From contig CACRXP010000315.1 of the NCBI GenBank assembly GCA_902702965.1, forward strand, positions 546,513 through 610,512: DNA of 64,000 nt. Direction: 5' to 3'. The position numbers were made by a program, and so were the translations under genes. The first letter of the stretch is position 1, and each line of letters starts with the position of its first letter. Origin of the DNA: Spirometra erinaceieuropaei (lineage: Eukaryota; Platyhelminthes; Cestoda; Diphyllobothriidea; Diphyllobothriidae). The notes beneath the pieces are model-generated. The model made no database searches. It had not been told where the DNA came from and saw only the letters and a program-made list of their open reading frames with translations. Shown here in pieces: positions 22,936-35,254 of this stretch.

Positions 22936-24199
22936 GTACTCCTTTCAGCATTTACGAACATCTTTTACGTAGGTGTGTATTGTTTGTGTGTTAAGGCTTG
23001 AAAGTGTATGATTGGGGAACCTTTGATTCTCAACAAAGAAGCAATGACACTTGCTACTCGGTGCACCTGTGTGTTAATGGCTTTCCTTTATAGGCAGCCA
23101 GCGCTTGAAATATCATTTCCCCGACTTTACAAACAATCCTCCCCCCTGCTCCTCTAATCGTCGATTAGCGTATGGTTGTTTTTTTTTCGGCGTGAAGTTT
23201 CAGAAAATGTTATCCACAACTTGCGACTTTAAGCATACTGATGCACAAAGTTTAAAACTCACATCAACTCATTGTTGTTCTTTAAGAAGTGAATGACCTA
23301 GTGATATGCTTAAAACCACGAGAGCCTAAAATACGTATTCGCTATAATCCAAGCGCACTCCGGTTATGAGGTCAAGATAGGCTAGGCATCAGCCTTACCG
23401 GTATTTGAAGCCAGAAGTACTTTTTTTCTACGGCAACTTCCCTAGTATATGCTAGAACGATAAACCCTTAATTGTACCAAAGCGACTTTTCTTTTGTCCT
23501 AAAACAAGGCTTAAACCCAAAAACCCGAATTCACCACTAAGACATTTTAAAGTGATACTCGCTCGACATATTTCAAGCGCGTACAAAAAATTAATATTTT
23601 CAGGAGAAACCGCAAGAAAAGGAGGTTGATAAACGCTGAATTTTATGAATTTGAAAAGAATCCAGATGATACATGAGTGCTTGCATGCATTCTAGTTCAT
23701 GACTTTTTCGTTACAGGTTTTGGTAGCCCGCTGCGAAGCAGTTTTGCGCGACTGCAACAGACAACAGAAAGTCGGTTGCCATGGTTACAGTATTATACGC
23801 ACGACTGACAGCATAGCAACTGTTAGCAATAAAAGATCATGTCACCGGACTAGACATCGAAAATGCGAGGGCTTGCATCATGCCCACGGTGTAGGTAGTC
23901 GTTTTAAGAGTTACCGTTGGTGATGCGCTCGCATTCTGAAGGAAGTGCCCGTAGCTCCAACGCTAAGCGCGGTCCAGACAGAAAATTATACCAACTTTTC
24001 ACTGGTGAAGGGCTGCCATCTCTTTTCCCCTCGGATAGTTATGACAATAAAGCCTTCCCTTTAGTGGTATGGATACAAACGGCGATGAGGTCCGGAGGTA
24101 AAGACTTTGTTTTGGTTATGACTGAGGAGTCGTAGGCTCCAAAAAGTCATCAGGCGGTCAGAAAGAAGTTCCAAAAGCGGCATGGACTTTTTCTAAACG
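22936..24199. other. No recognisable gene
   Basis: Short frames only (for example 23699-24135) with no family motif. Confidence 0.4.
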
Positions 24200-24440
24200 A
24201 TCTCACTCATCCCTTTGTGCCTTACGGGCGCGCTCCCTCTCTCCCGAGCCCAACCATCAGTCGCACAGCAGCGCATGTCAGGAAATCGAGGTCGTGGCTC
24301 AGTGGTTAGGGACGTTGGACTTTTAACTTGCAGGTCACGGGATCGAACTCCAGGTTTTCCCCACGTTAGGGTTAAGTATAACTGGCAGACGATGGCTAAT
24401 AAGCCAGAAATGGCCATTCCAGTCTCCCATGTCTCTGACA
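24200..24440 (+). repeat. SINE B: inverted tail joined to plus head and body
   Basis: 24205-24278 is a minus-oriented tail (TTTGTGCCTTACGGGCGCGC, AGCCCAACCATCAGTCGCAC). 24290-24440 is a plus-oriented head (TCGTGGCTCAGTGGTTAGGG, B box-like GGATCGAACTCC) and body (AAGCCAGAAATGGCCATTCC). The joint puts tail and head in opposite orientations. Confidence 0.65.
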
Positions 24441-25389
24441 TGACAGTCTGATGCTATTCAGGTTTATTATAGGTGTTTGCGACTCGAGAATAATTTCCAA
24501 GGACAATGCGTAATGTTAAAGCAGATGCTTAGCGCATCCTAGAGTTTCAGGCCTTGCAGCGACAACGCAGAGTGAAGTGAGTTAGGTTCTGTTACTCTCT
24601 GCTCCACAGCAAACATTCCCGCATGGATATAGCCACATTAATTGGTTGACTAACTGTTAGGTCATTGTAACGCACCACAAGTTCGACGGGGTTATTTGAA
24701 CGAGGTGAGGTTACTTCGGCGTGGATCCCGGATGGGTTTGGTGTGATCATCTACCAGTGAAGATGACCGATGTTCCTTCGCTTCCTACAGCTGATATCTT
24801 TTCCACGCTCTCGCCATCCATTCGTCACTCGTTTCCCTTATCGTCAGCACACTCTCCGGCACTTACCTCCAGTTGCCGACTGCGCTGCAATCCCCACTAG
24901 CGCCTAAATGATATGACGTGATCACCGCCCACTCCAATCGCACCATTTGTACAGTACCTTGCTGTTTTCTTGTAATACTTATTTTCCACATTTCCTACTC
25001 TATCTCTTTGTTATCGTAACATAGACTTAAAAATTGTATAAACCCCTTTCCTTGGTACAATTCGTGACCTCTCTGATGAAAGGTCACAAACTGTGAACTT
25101 TAATCGCTGTAACGCACGATACGCCCACCTCGCATCCCCGAAAGTTATACTGCGTTAAGTATACGACCGAGCTTTAAAACAAGACATTGTTTGGTTTATA
25201 AAGTATTATTTATTGACTAAGAAATTACTTATTAAAGGAAAAACCACCAAATCAAAAAATCGACTGTATGATAGGCCAACTATTCAGGGTCTATTATAAC
25301 TGTCAGTAGGGAAGAGGAATTTCACAAAACGATAAAAAATAAAAACAGTAACAAATACAACCCATTAGTAATTTTTTGATTGTCCTTAA
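24441..25389. other. No recognisable gene
   Basis: AT-rich and without recognisable repeat or motif. It flanks the transposase remnant and may hold its terminal repeat, which I could not define. Confidence 0.4.
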
Positions 25390-26365
25390 GCTTTTAAATT
25401 TGCTGTAAGGCGAGAGGGCATGGAGACTACCAAGTTGTCTATGATAATTTGGCCTATGTAATTATTAAGCGAAAATTCCAATTTCTGCCTGATAGAAATA
25501 TGTTTCCTTGCCTTGTCCCAAGTTCTTTTAATTAGTACAAAATGATCTTCGATGGGATTAACGTCCGGGCTGTTATCGGGGATAAAAATGATTTGAAGGC
25601 CGCAGGCGCAGAGGCTGGCTGTGGTCTAAAATATGAGATTATATTCGTAAGTTGAATTGGAATCATACCTCTTTTGAGCGGTCGACAGGAGCATTATCCT
25701 GCAACATTACAGTGTATATTCGACCTCCATGAATGCTGTTGTAACCGACGGCATCCTTTACAATGTTGATGAACACCACGCTATTTACCGTTTCCGCTGT
25801 TGAACGCCAGACCAGTCGCTCTACGAATTCGATGGTCATCCAAACCATCAGGCGTCGACAGTTCTTGAATGTTGGCGGTGACCTAGTGTTCTCTCGTAGG
25901 CCGTATTCCGAGGCTAGTCTAAAAATAAGACCTCATCACAAAAGTAAATGCTTTTTCGGAAGGAATGTCTTCGATCAATATATTTTCGAGCAAACAAAAA
26001 ACATCCTCTAATAAGTTTTCTTCTTAAAGTGGCTTTGTCATGGCGTTTTGCTGATTTAGACCGAACTCTTCCATTATTTTTCCAAATATGCGCAAAGAAA
26101 ACATTGACAGTTATTCCATGTAACTGGCCTTAAGGGACATATAATGATATTTTTTGAGTGTCCGACGGATGAAATCGCCGTCTTGCTTGCTTGTGGACCG
26201 TTTTAGCCCACCTTGCTTAGTTCTAGGCATTGTTGTATTATTCATTATTCTCCAGAGTGACCTGGCTAATGTTGAAAATGCTAGCAAACGACTCACGCGG
26301 CAGCCCTTCGGCTGCCAATTTTAGTACCCGCCGAAAGTCAACTTCCGATAAGAAATGATTTGACA
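25390..26365 (-). pseudogene. Tc1/mariner-type transposase remnant
   Basis: On the minus strand an N-terminal helix-turn-helix-like segment (SNHFLSEVDFRRVLKLAAEG, 26360 to about 26300) and PRTKQGGLKRSTSKQ come first. The catalytic region follows: MLQDNAPVDRS at about 25670-25710 is the second-Asp block (QDNAPxH in the family, with His changed to Asp), and IPDNSPDVNPIEDHF at about 25535-25590 is the third block (SPDLNPIE). Several frameshifts and stops separate these pieces, so no enzyme can be made. Family members cut and paste at TA sites. A second copy of the N-terminal half lies at 28957-29372. Length and order fit a full transposase of about 330-340 residues. Confidence 0.82.
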
Positions 26366-27754
26366 TCATTGCTGCACGGCGTGGAGAAGAAAAGTGGCAG
26401 CATGTAGCGCGCAATCTATATATATATATATGTGTGTTTACGCCTTCTAATACCCGGTGTCGTAAAACAAACGCAGTCGAACAAGCTTATTACTGCGTCT
26501 AACGATATAACACGCTACAGTTTTGCTAAATAGAATTTAAGAAGATTAAGTTACGTCTCGATTCATGAGAATAATGTGTTTTTACATACTTGACACGATC
26601 TGATTTTGACGAACTAAAAATCCAAATTTCCGTTCGAACAGTGGCCTCCTTTGATAATTTTCTTTATTATAAAAAGTTTCTTTATAACGCAACGCGTAAG
26701 GATATGAGGTTTTAATGGGGGATGCTTACGAGAATAGTAAATTAAGTGGACATGAGGAAGACGTATATAGTTGGCTAATTCTAAAAACACAAATAAGCAC
26801 ACCAGATATATGCCCACGCTTCAACTCAAATACCGGTCTGGACATTTCATGAGTTAGATCATCTACTGTACACCTGTATATACTTGTCTGATGTGGTGCC
26901 AAACGACTCTCTTCAGTGTATATAACCTGAAAGCTACCTTAGGTGGTCTATTCGACAGTTTATGCGTGTGCTAACCTCGACGTCATAGGCCGACGCGTTA
27001 GCTTTGCATATCAGAATTTTGCGTTCCCTGTTGACTAGTACGTTTCTGAAGACATTTGCCCTCCCCCCTCCAAATGCCAGTAGACTTGTTCACAGTTATC
27101 AGAATGTGACTAGTTATAGCAACCGATACTTGAGTGTATTATGGGATTATTATCGACTAATAGGCGAGGATCCGCATTCACCATCGATACTGACGATTCG
27201 CTGTTAAGGCGGATTTCGGTTTCAGGTCGTTAATGCTGCTAGAAAAACGGTAGGCTAAAGAGGGGTGAGTCAAGCAGTCAACACCCGCATCTACTCATCT
27301 GCCCCAGGCATTTGCATGAAGGCTATCCATTTTCGATAAGCCTACGTACCTAGACAATGCGCGATCGCCCACCAAACAGCACACTACCAAGACGTTCTGC
27401 TGATCCCAACTTCTCATGATCACATGATCCCGACGTTTTTACTGAGATGGAATTAACCGCATTCCTACTGCCTTATTAGTGAAGTGGGAGGCGAAAGGAG
27501 GTGTTTTTATCCAGGGGTTTTACTCCATGCAAGTTCGTGATCGAAAGTATCCGTTGTCTTTGAGAGCCTATCACAAAGGGTCAATTATTCCCAACTGACG
27601 AAGTGGGTTGAAATGTCCATTTTAAAGTTCTAGATTGATGTTTAACAGCACAAAAGAGTGCACGAGTTCCATATTTAGATGTTCCATTCGGATCTTATTT
27701 TTTAGTTGCACCAGCAGCAGACAAGCGCCAACCGTCTGGTCGAAGGGGGTAACA

Positions 27755-27832
27755 CTAAACAGTAACCCTAACCCTAGCCTTAACCCCTAACCTCTAACCC
27801 TAACCTCAACCCCCTAATCCTAACCCCTAGTA
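27755..27832 (+). repeat. Degenerate telomere-like CCCTAA tract
   Basis: Mixed CCCTAAC, CCTCTAAC and CCCCTAATCC units occur in one run. It is interstitial and shared in position with copy B, so it predates the duplication. Confidence 0.65.
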
Positions 27833-28204
27833 GGTGCGGCTAGGAAATATGATCTTACCAATGCGCCAATTTCGCCTGATGTAGTCTGCGTCAACTTGCA
27901 CAGCGAAGCCTGCGGGGGGCTTCGCGCTTTTACGGACCCCAAGTCGGACGCTGAAGATTTTGGCGAGATTCCCTGCAAACCGTAGACCTCTCAGTTTAAT
28001 GAACCGATTGTTAGGATATTTCGCGAGAGCATTTGACCTTTATGATGGCAAAACCCAATGCCGAGCAACATTATGTGGACGGCCGACTCCAAAAAAGCTG
28101 CAAGGCAGACGTTTCCTTGTCTGCAACTATTTGCGTATTGTATCGCGTGAGCTTCCGCGCAAAATGCGATAACCGTGCGTACGCCCCAGGCCACCAAACT
28201 GAGT

Positions 28205-28595
28205 GAGGTGACCAAAGCAGGCGGTCTCATGAAATGTTGACAGAAATTCTGAAACGCTCTTCCGATTAGAAAAGATTACTTAAGTGGGGCTAAAAGATTA
28301 ACCATCTTACGATTGTATCTGGTGATATTTCACACATGCCAGAGTGTTGGCTTTCGAATGCACTTCCTTTAGGACGTCTGCAAAAGCCGAATTTGGTAAG
28401 AAATGACTTCTTGATTAGTGTGCAGTTTCTCTATCTACTCCCGATGCCCTTGGAGATTCGAACATTTTTATAGAAGATCTCCATTAAAATACTATTTGAT
28501 AGCAAATCAGGTCTTCCTAACACTATTAATTCGAGGAAAGGGTGTCTTTTCGTTTTACAAAATTTGGATTTAGACTCGATATCCTTTGCCCCTTT
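28205..28595 (+). mobile_element. MITE left half, cut by N gap
   Basis: GGCGGTCTCATGAAATGTTGACAG and the blocks after it match the complete copy at 32171-33100. The right half is not present on the other side of the gap. Confidence 0.7.
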
Positions 28596-28956
28596 NNNNN
28601 NNNNNNNNNNNNNNNNNNNNNNNNNNNNNNNNNNNNNNNNNNNNNNNNNNNNNNNNNNNNNNNNNNNNNNNNNNNNNNNNNNNNNNNNNNNNNNNNNNNN
28701 NNNNNNNNNNNNNNNNNNNNNNNNNNNNNNNNNNNNNNNNNNNNNNNNNNNNNNNNNNNNNNNNNNNNNNNNNNNNNNNNNNNNNNNNNNNNNNNNNNNN
28801 NNNNNNNNNNNNNNNNNNNNNNNNNNNNNNNNNNNNNNNNNNNNNNNNNNNNNNNNNNNNNNNNNNNNNNNNNNNNNNNNNNNNNNNNNNNNNNNNNNNN
28901 NNNNNNNNNNNNNNNNNNNNNNNNNNNNNNNNNNNNNNNNNNNNNNNNNNNNNNNN
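28596..28956. other. Assembly gap (361 N)
   Basis: A run of N. The left flank is the middle of a MITE and the right flank is inside the Tc1-like transposase region of duplication copy B. The real missing DNA should include the MITE right half and the start of copy B. Confidence 0.98.
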
Positions 28957-29372
28957 TGCTTTTCCAGAAGGAAAGTCTGTGATCAATATATTTTTGAGCG
29001 AACAAAAAACGTTCTCTTATAAGTGTTCTACTTAAAAATGGCTTTGTCAAGGCCTTTTACTGATGGAGGCCTAATTCTTTCATTCTTTTCTAATTATGCG
29101 CAAAGAAAACATTGACAGGTGTTCTCTGTGAATAGCCTTTAGGGACATATAATGGTACAGTTTCAGTGTTCGACGAATGAAATCGACGTCTTGTTTGCTT
29201 GTGGACCGTTTTGGCCCAGCTTACTTAGTTCTAGGCATTGTTTTATTCTTCATACTTCTCCAGAGAGTGACTTGGCTAATGTTAAAAATACTAGCTAACG
29301 AGTCACGCGGCAGCTCTTCGGCTGCCAATTTTCGCATTCGCTCAAAGTCAACTTCCGATAGGAAGTGTTTTG
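28957..29372 (-). pseudogene. Tc1-like transposase N-half, duplication copy B
   Basis: The minus strand encodes SKHFLSEVDFERMRKLAAEE, PRTK, GPKRSTSKQDVDFIRRTLK and, in another frame, LIRERFLFAQKYIDHRLSF, parallel to 26365-25950. Stops and frameshifts are present. The catalytic half would lie in the gap or be absent. Confidence 0.75.
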
Positions 29373-30784
29373 ACATCTTTCATGCACGGTATGGCGAAGA
29401 AAAGTGGCAGCATGTAGCGCGCAATCTATATGTACGCGTTTACGCCTACTAGTTCCCGGTGTAGTAAAACAAACACAGTAGAACAAGCTTATTATTGCGT
29501 TTAACGATATAAAACGTTACCGTTTTGCTAAATAGAATTTAGGAAGAGCAAATTTCTTTTGGAATCATGACAATAATGTGTTTTTACATACCTGACTCGG
29601 TCTGATTCTCTTGAACTGAAAATCGCAATTTACGTTCCAGAGTGGCCTCCTTCGATGCTTTACTTTGTTGTATAAAATTTTTTTATAACGCAACGCGTGC
29701 AAATAAGAGGTTTTAAAAGGGGATGCTTATTAGAATAGGAAATTAAATGAATATCCGAAGGCGTCAAAATTGGCCTTATTTTGGTCCGTTTCCCCTGAAT
29801 AAAACTGAACTAACATGACTTCTTCTTTAGAAAAGGGCTTTTTGGTATTCCTATCAATTCTAAAACAAAAATAACCACACCAAGTATATACCGTCCCCTC
29901 AACTCAAATACCGGTCTCGATATTTCTTGAGTTAGGTCATCTACTGTACATCCCTATATGCTTGCCTGATGTGATGTCTAACGACTCCTTTCCAGTGTAT
30001 ATAACCGGAAAGCTACCCTAGGTGGTCTATTCGACCGTGTATGCGTGCGCTAACCTCGATGTCATCAGCCGCTGCACTATCTTTACAGATCCGGATTTTG
30101 CGTTCCCGGTCCCTCCAAAATTCACAAGACTTGTTCACAATGATCAGAATGTGCCCAGTTATAGTAACCAATGCTTGCGCGTATTCTGGGATTATTATCG
30201 GCGGATAGGCGAGGATCCGCATTCACAGTTGCGACTGAAGTTTCGCTGTCAGAGCGGATTTCGGTTTCGGATCGGTAACGCTGCTAAAAACAACAGTAAG
30301 CTAAAAGGGGTGAGTCAAACAGTCGACACCCGCATCGCCTCATCTGCCTCACACAATATGCGTGAAGACTGTCCATTCTAGACAACCCTTTGTTCATAGA
30401 CAATGTGCGACTGCCCATCAAACAGTACACCACCAAGACGGTTGCTGATTGCTCCTTCTCATGATCACATAATCCCGACGTTTTTAGTGAGATGAAATTA
30501 AATGCATTCCTACTGCCTTATTTTTAAAGTAGGCGGCAAAAGAAGGTGCTTGTATTCAGGGGTTCGTAACAGAAAGCATCCGTTACAGTTGCCTTTAGGT
30601 ATTCCGTCAAAAGTGGTCAGTTATCCCCAACTGACGAAGGGGACTGAACTGTTCATTTAAAAGATCTCGATTGGATTTAAACAGCACAATAGAGTGAAAG
30701 CGTTCCTTTTTGAGATGTGACGGTCGGATCTTTCTTTGTAGCCGCACCTGCAGTAGACAAGCCGTCTGCTAGTAGGGGGGCAAC

Positions 30785-30950
30785 ACTAACCACTAACCCT
30801 AACTCTTAACACTAACCCCCAGCGAAAAGCCCTAAATCCAACCCCTAACCGTAACTCTAACCCTAAAATTAACCCCCAACAACACCTCCCAGTCCTAGCC
30901 TTAACCCCTAACCCCAACCTTAACTCCTAATTCTAACCCCCCCCCAGCTA
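30785..30950 (+). repeat. Degenerate telomere-like CCCTAA tract, copy B
   Basis: A longer run than in copy A, with CTAACCCTAAC, TAACCCCTAACC and a poly-C end near 30940. It occupies the matching position in the duplicated unit. Confidence 0.65.
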
Positions 30951-31261
30951 CGAAAATAAGATCTGACCGATGTACCACTTCCGCCTGACGTGGTCTGCGT
31001 CAGCTTGCAAGGCGAAGACTCCGGGGCATTGCGTTTGACGGTCCCCACGTCAGACGCTGAGGATTTTGGCGAGATTCCCCACAGAACGTAGACATCTCAG
31101 TTTGATGAACCGGTTGTTAGGACATTTCGAGAGAACATTTGACCTTTATGGTGGCGAAATCCGCTGCCGAGCAACATTATGTGGACGGTCGGATCCAAAG
31201 AGCTGCGAGATGAACGTTCCCTTGCCTGCAAATATTCGCGTATTCATATTGACCCTACTGT

Positions 31262-32110
31262 GAAAAACTCGGCGCCTCGGTGGAATTCGACCCCACGCAG
31301 TAAGAGGAAGGCTTTAGTACAACGAACGCTCTAACCACTTGAGCTACGGACTATGCGAATTTAGTGGTAGGGGGCGCTCACCGACCGTTCTTACGGAACT
31401 CACTCGTCCCGTTGTGCCTTACGGGCTCTCTCGAGTCCAACCAGCAGCCGCACAGCGGCGCATGTTATACGTAGAATGGCATTACCGACGAAAACAAGAG
31501 GGACTGAAATGGCCATTTCTGACCTATTAGCCTTCGTCAGCCAGTCATACACGACCCCGAAGTGTGGAACACCCGAGACTCGAACTCGCGACCTGTTAGT
31601 TAGAAGTCCACGCCTCTAACCACTGGGCCACTGATAATGCCATTCTGCCTATAGATCATGCGCCGCTGTGCGGTTGCTGGTTGGGCTCGAGAGAGAGAGC
31701 CCAAAAGACACAACGGAACGAGTGAGTTCCGTAAGAACGATCGGCGAGCGCTCCCTACCATTGTATATTCCCGACCAAAACCGACAGGGCAACGGGCTCG
31801 TGGCCCAGTGGTTAGAGGCGTGAACTTCTAACTAACCGGTCGCCAGTTCGAGCCCCAGGTGTTGCACACTTCGGGGTTGGGTATGGCTGACTGACGACGG
31901 CTAATAAGCCAGAAAAGGTCATTTCAGTCTCCTTTTTCTTTGTCGGTAATGCCATTCTGCCTATGCGAGCTTAATCACATTTGGGTCAATTTTACCCGCT
32001 CAGCCTAATACAACATCTGGAAGCCACCAAATCTGATACAGCAAGTTGACTGCCCAAGCAGGACTTCCTAAGCAATTCACCTAGAATCCTCTAGACGACT
32101 ACCAGGCTCA
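31262..32110 (-). repeat. tRNA-like repeat (SINE A) split by SINE B
   Basis: Minus strand: 31271-31350 is the tRNA-like head (A box TAGCTCAAGTGGTTAGAGCG, B box-like GGGGTCGAATTCC). The block TGACCCAAATGTGATTAA that adjoins this head at 6310-6392 is found only at 31966-32060, on the far side of a SINE B insertion. The two halves together rebuild the layout seen at 6310-6480. Confidence 0.7.
31364..31960. mobile_element. SINE B inverted pair inserted in SINE A
   Basis: 31364-31631 is a minus-oriented tail, body and head. From 31636 a plus-oriented body end and tail run through CCATTGTATATTCCCGACC into a plus head (TCGTGGCCCAGTGGTTAGAG) and body, ending at 31960. The flanks CTATGCGAATTTA (31351-31363) and CTATGCGAGCTTA (31961-31973) look like a target duplication of about 13 bp. 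Confidence 0.65.
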
Positions 32111-32170
32111 CGTATCGCATGAGTTTACGCGCACAATGCGATAACCATGCGAACGCTCGGGGCCACCATA

Positions 32171-33100
32171 CTGAGTAAGGTGACCAAAAGAGGCGGTCTC
32201 ATGAAATGTTGACAGAAATTCTGAAACCCTTTTAGATTACAAAGATTACTTAAGTGGGGCTATAAGACTGACTATCTTACGATCTCATCTTGTGATATTT
32301 CCCACATGCCAGAGTGTTGGCTTTTGAATGCACTACCTTTCGGCCGCCGGCAAAATGATTTCTTGAGTAATGCACAGTTTCTCCATCCACTGTCGATGCA
32401 TTTGGGGATTTGAACATATTTTATAGAAGATCTCCGTGAAACTATTATTTGTAAGCAAAACACGTCTTCTTAAATCTTTTAATTCAAAGAAAGAATGTTT
32501 TTGGTTTTAAAAAATTAAGATTTTGACTCGATCTCCTTTGCATTTTTGTTTCGGGTTTTCAGTTTACGAGTACCCAACCGTCCATGTAATAAAAAGGACA
32601 CGCTTGTTTATTCAATTAAGAAAACGCCAAAAAGGTTCATAAAATGATTCATACTTAACGGGGAGTATTGGTGAATGGACAAATATGGTGCTGTATGAAT
32701 GAGCGTTACATGATAGTAAAAATTGCATGATTAGAAAAAATTTTAAAAGTATAAGAAACGTTTTCCTAGAGTGTAAAATTTGGAGATGCGATTTGTCATC
32801 AAATAAGCACAAGAAAATAGATTTTTTGCAGGATTTTTGCCAAGTATTTTTGAATTTATAGAAATAGCAAAATGGATAGGGAAACGCATACTACTTAAGC
32901 AACCATTTTTTTTACCGATAACTGTTTTTGCAGGTTATCGAAAAGAAGCACACCCAAACCAGCACTCTGTCCTGTTTAGAATACCGCAAGATTATGCTAC
33001 AAAATAATCAATATTGCAGCCCTGCTTAAGTAATTCTTTCTAATCGAAGACGCATTTCAGAAGTTTGGTTAACGTTCCATGAAATCGGTTGCTGACTGTT
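32171..33100 (+). mobile_element. Foldback MITE, complete (copy B)
   Basis: The left end GGCGGTCTCATGAAATGTTGACAG is matched by the right end AACGTTCCATGAAATCGG and TTCTTTCTAATCGAAGACGC. About 930 bp. No coding frame. It shows what the gap-cut copy at 28205 should look like. Confidence 0.7.
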
Positions 33101-33946
33101 TGTACCCCGCCTTGAACTATCCCCTCAGGAATCGACTTTATATTAAATCAGAGCATCAGAGCAACCCTGTCATCTGGGTCTATTGAGCCGAATAGAAATC
33201 TTTGGCCCTAGTTTGCTGGTGAAGCTGCACTTTTCGTCCGCGCCCACACGCTCAGGTGTACTTTGCAGACGAAGTAAGTTATTTGGGGTCACACAGAGTT
33301 GCCCTGCATACACAGCACTGTAGTCTTTACACTTTAATCCTTAGGTGAGTCGGCTCACAATGTCGCAGTCTTAATGCACTTGTTTGTTCAAATTAGTACT
33401 CAAGGCGGCGTAGGTCCTGACTAGAAGCGTTCTGTCGTCAGAAAAGTAGCGCATTGATGTTTGAGAGGAGTTGGAATGTGTTTGTCGAAACAGACTGCCC
33501 CACTCTAATTAAACGACCCCAGAATTCGCAGATTTCGAAGCCTTCCTACGCAGCAACTTCATTCTGGAGCCTTTGTTCACCCGATCATGCATCAGTGGTC
33601 ACTAGTCTACGACAGAAAAATTAAGTTTATTTAGTAGGCGTCTTTAGAGGTGCAGAAATAGGAACGGCGCTGAAAGTGCCTTTGACCTGGAAGCCACATT
33701 CATCACTATTGCTGAAGTGGCTTTTAACTGTTATAACCTTGTTCTCCCGGTAACTACCTTCTGTGAATTCCGTAGAGAATAACAAAAAAATAAAAAAATA
33801 AAAAAGAAATCTCGGCAACTGGGTCTGCTCCTCAGTGCTCGCGTTTGCTCTACGCAACAAGGAGACCAAAATTCGGAAGGGTTCCCAGAATAAGTCATTC
33901 ATCTTACTGAGACTGACCTTTCTAATCTAACTCACTCCATAGCTTA
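33101..33946. other. No recognisable gene
   Basis: The minus-strand frame at 33627-33902 has no domain. An A-rich run (AAAAAAATAAAAAAATAAAA) near 33782-33803 could be a retroelement tail, but I find no body for it. Confidence 0.4.
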
Positions 33947-34920
33947 CAGTAGATGTGATAACTCGTGACATGCTTACCGAAATTCTGAACTGCGTCATCG
34001 ACTCCAAAAGATTACTTACGTAGGGTTATAGTATTACTCACGGCGCAGCATAATTCCTTGATACTTCAGTTGCTTCAGGATAATGGCTTTTGAACGAACT
34101 CCTTTCCTGTCGCTATGAAACAAGTGTCTACTTAAATAGTATGAAATTCTATCATTGATTTTCAATGTTTTTCTAAATATAAATATATTTCATAGAACAC
34201 ACGCACAAAATATTTATTCTTTTACTCATTTGATAGAATATATGGTCTTCTTCAAATTGCGTGCTTGAAGAATGGGTACAATTAGGTTTTAAAAAGATTC
34301 TAATAATTAGATTTTTGAAGACCATGAAAGCCATCTTGGCGAAATATCGTGTCTCTGTATTTATCAATTTTGCTTGTAAAGTTTACATTATGGCTCAAAC
34401 CCACTAATGGATTTTATTAACCCGATATAATCTCCTCTTGGTAGTGTGTAGAAATGTATGACTTCCCGTACACGGAGAATACACAACTTGTAGTTTGGAG
34501 GCCCTGGATGCAAGTGCTACGGCGGGTCGGGTTAAAAATTGCTCGGGAATAAATAATTTTTAAAACTGAATTATACATTTTCTTCATGCATAAAATTTAA
34601 AGAAGACTAAATTTTCTATCAAATAAGTAAAAAAATAAATGTTTTCATGCATTTTTTCCATAAGGTATATCTGACTTTATAGGGGCATCGAGGATCGCCG
34701 AAAAAACTCATGCTACCTAAATAGTCATTGTTTACGACGCATAATTTTTGTAGGCGGCCGGAAGGAAGTTCGTTCAAAAGCCAGCATCCTAAAGCAGCCT
34801 AACTATCATAGGATTATGCTGCTGGGTGATCAGAACTACAATCCTTCTTAAGGAATTTTTTTGAGTCAAAAACGCTTTTCAGAATTTTGGTTAACATGTT
34901 ATGAGTGAACACGTCTACTG
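33947..34920 (+). mobile_element. Foldback Tc1-type MITE, complete
   Basis: CAGTAGATGTGATAACTCGTGAC at the left and GAGTGAACACGTCTACTG at the right are inverted repeats, each flanked by TA (33945-33946 and 34921-34922). Internal arms pair. About 974 bp and non-coding. Confidence 0.8.
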
Positions 34921-35254
34921 TACTACCATCCGGTAGGATACACGTCCTTTGGTCTCTCGAGATACATGAAATGGGCATCAGATGGTATATCGCACGCGCC
35001 GACTGGTCGTTTGACCTTGTCAGTCAAGACTGCCACAACAATCTCACAGCACATCAGCGCATGCCTCAATATAAAAAATAGAACGCTCTGGAATGTTGCA
35101 CTAGGCGCTACAGGCTGCTGCTTGGAAGGTTGCCAACTGGCGCAATGACCTGATTCTCTCCAGGGCAAAGAGTCAGACCGCAATAGATCCCTCTTAATAT
35201 AGCCTTTATGGAATTCTCACCTACATGTTATACTATAGTTTCTTGATAGAGATG
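34921..35254 (+). repeat. Unassigned DNA ending in a family D repeat
   Basis: 35110-35254 shares GGAAGGTTGCCAACTGGCGC, GAGTCAGACCGCAATAG and CTCACCTACATG with 17330 and 19300. The first 190 bp show no repeat that I recognise. Confidence 0.4.

Larger units (their letters stand above)
25948..28595 (+). repeat. Tandem segmental duplication, copy A
   Basis: From TGCTTTTTCGGAAGGAATGTC onward this copy matches 28957 onward at roughly 80% by eye with the same order: transposase N-half, TTTATAACGCAACGCGT, GTCTATTCGAC block, AAACAGCACA block, telomere-like tract, and a MITE left half. It runs into the N gap. Confidence 0.8.
28957..32600 (+). repeat. Tandem segmental duplication, copy B (interrupted)
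   Basis: Same order as copy A at an offset of about 3.0 kb. Homology breaks at about 31245 and resumes at about 32115 (GCGCACAATGCGATAACC matches GCGCAAAATGCGATAACC at 28156). The interruption is a tRNA-like repeat that itself carries SINE B. Confidence 0.8.

Noticed and set aside
28526..29050. Long open frames on both strands across 28526-29050
   Set aside because: They are made of the N run and have no real codons.
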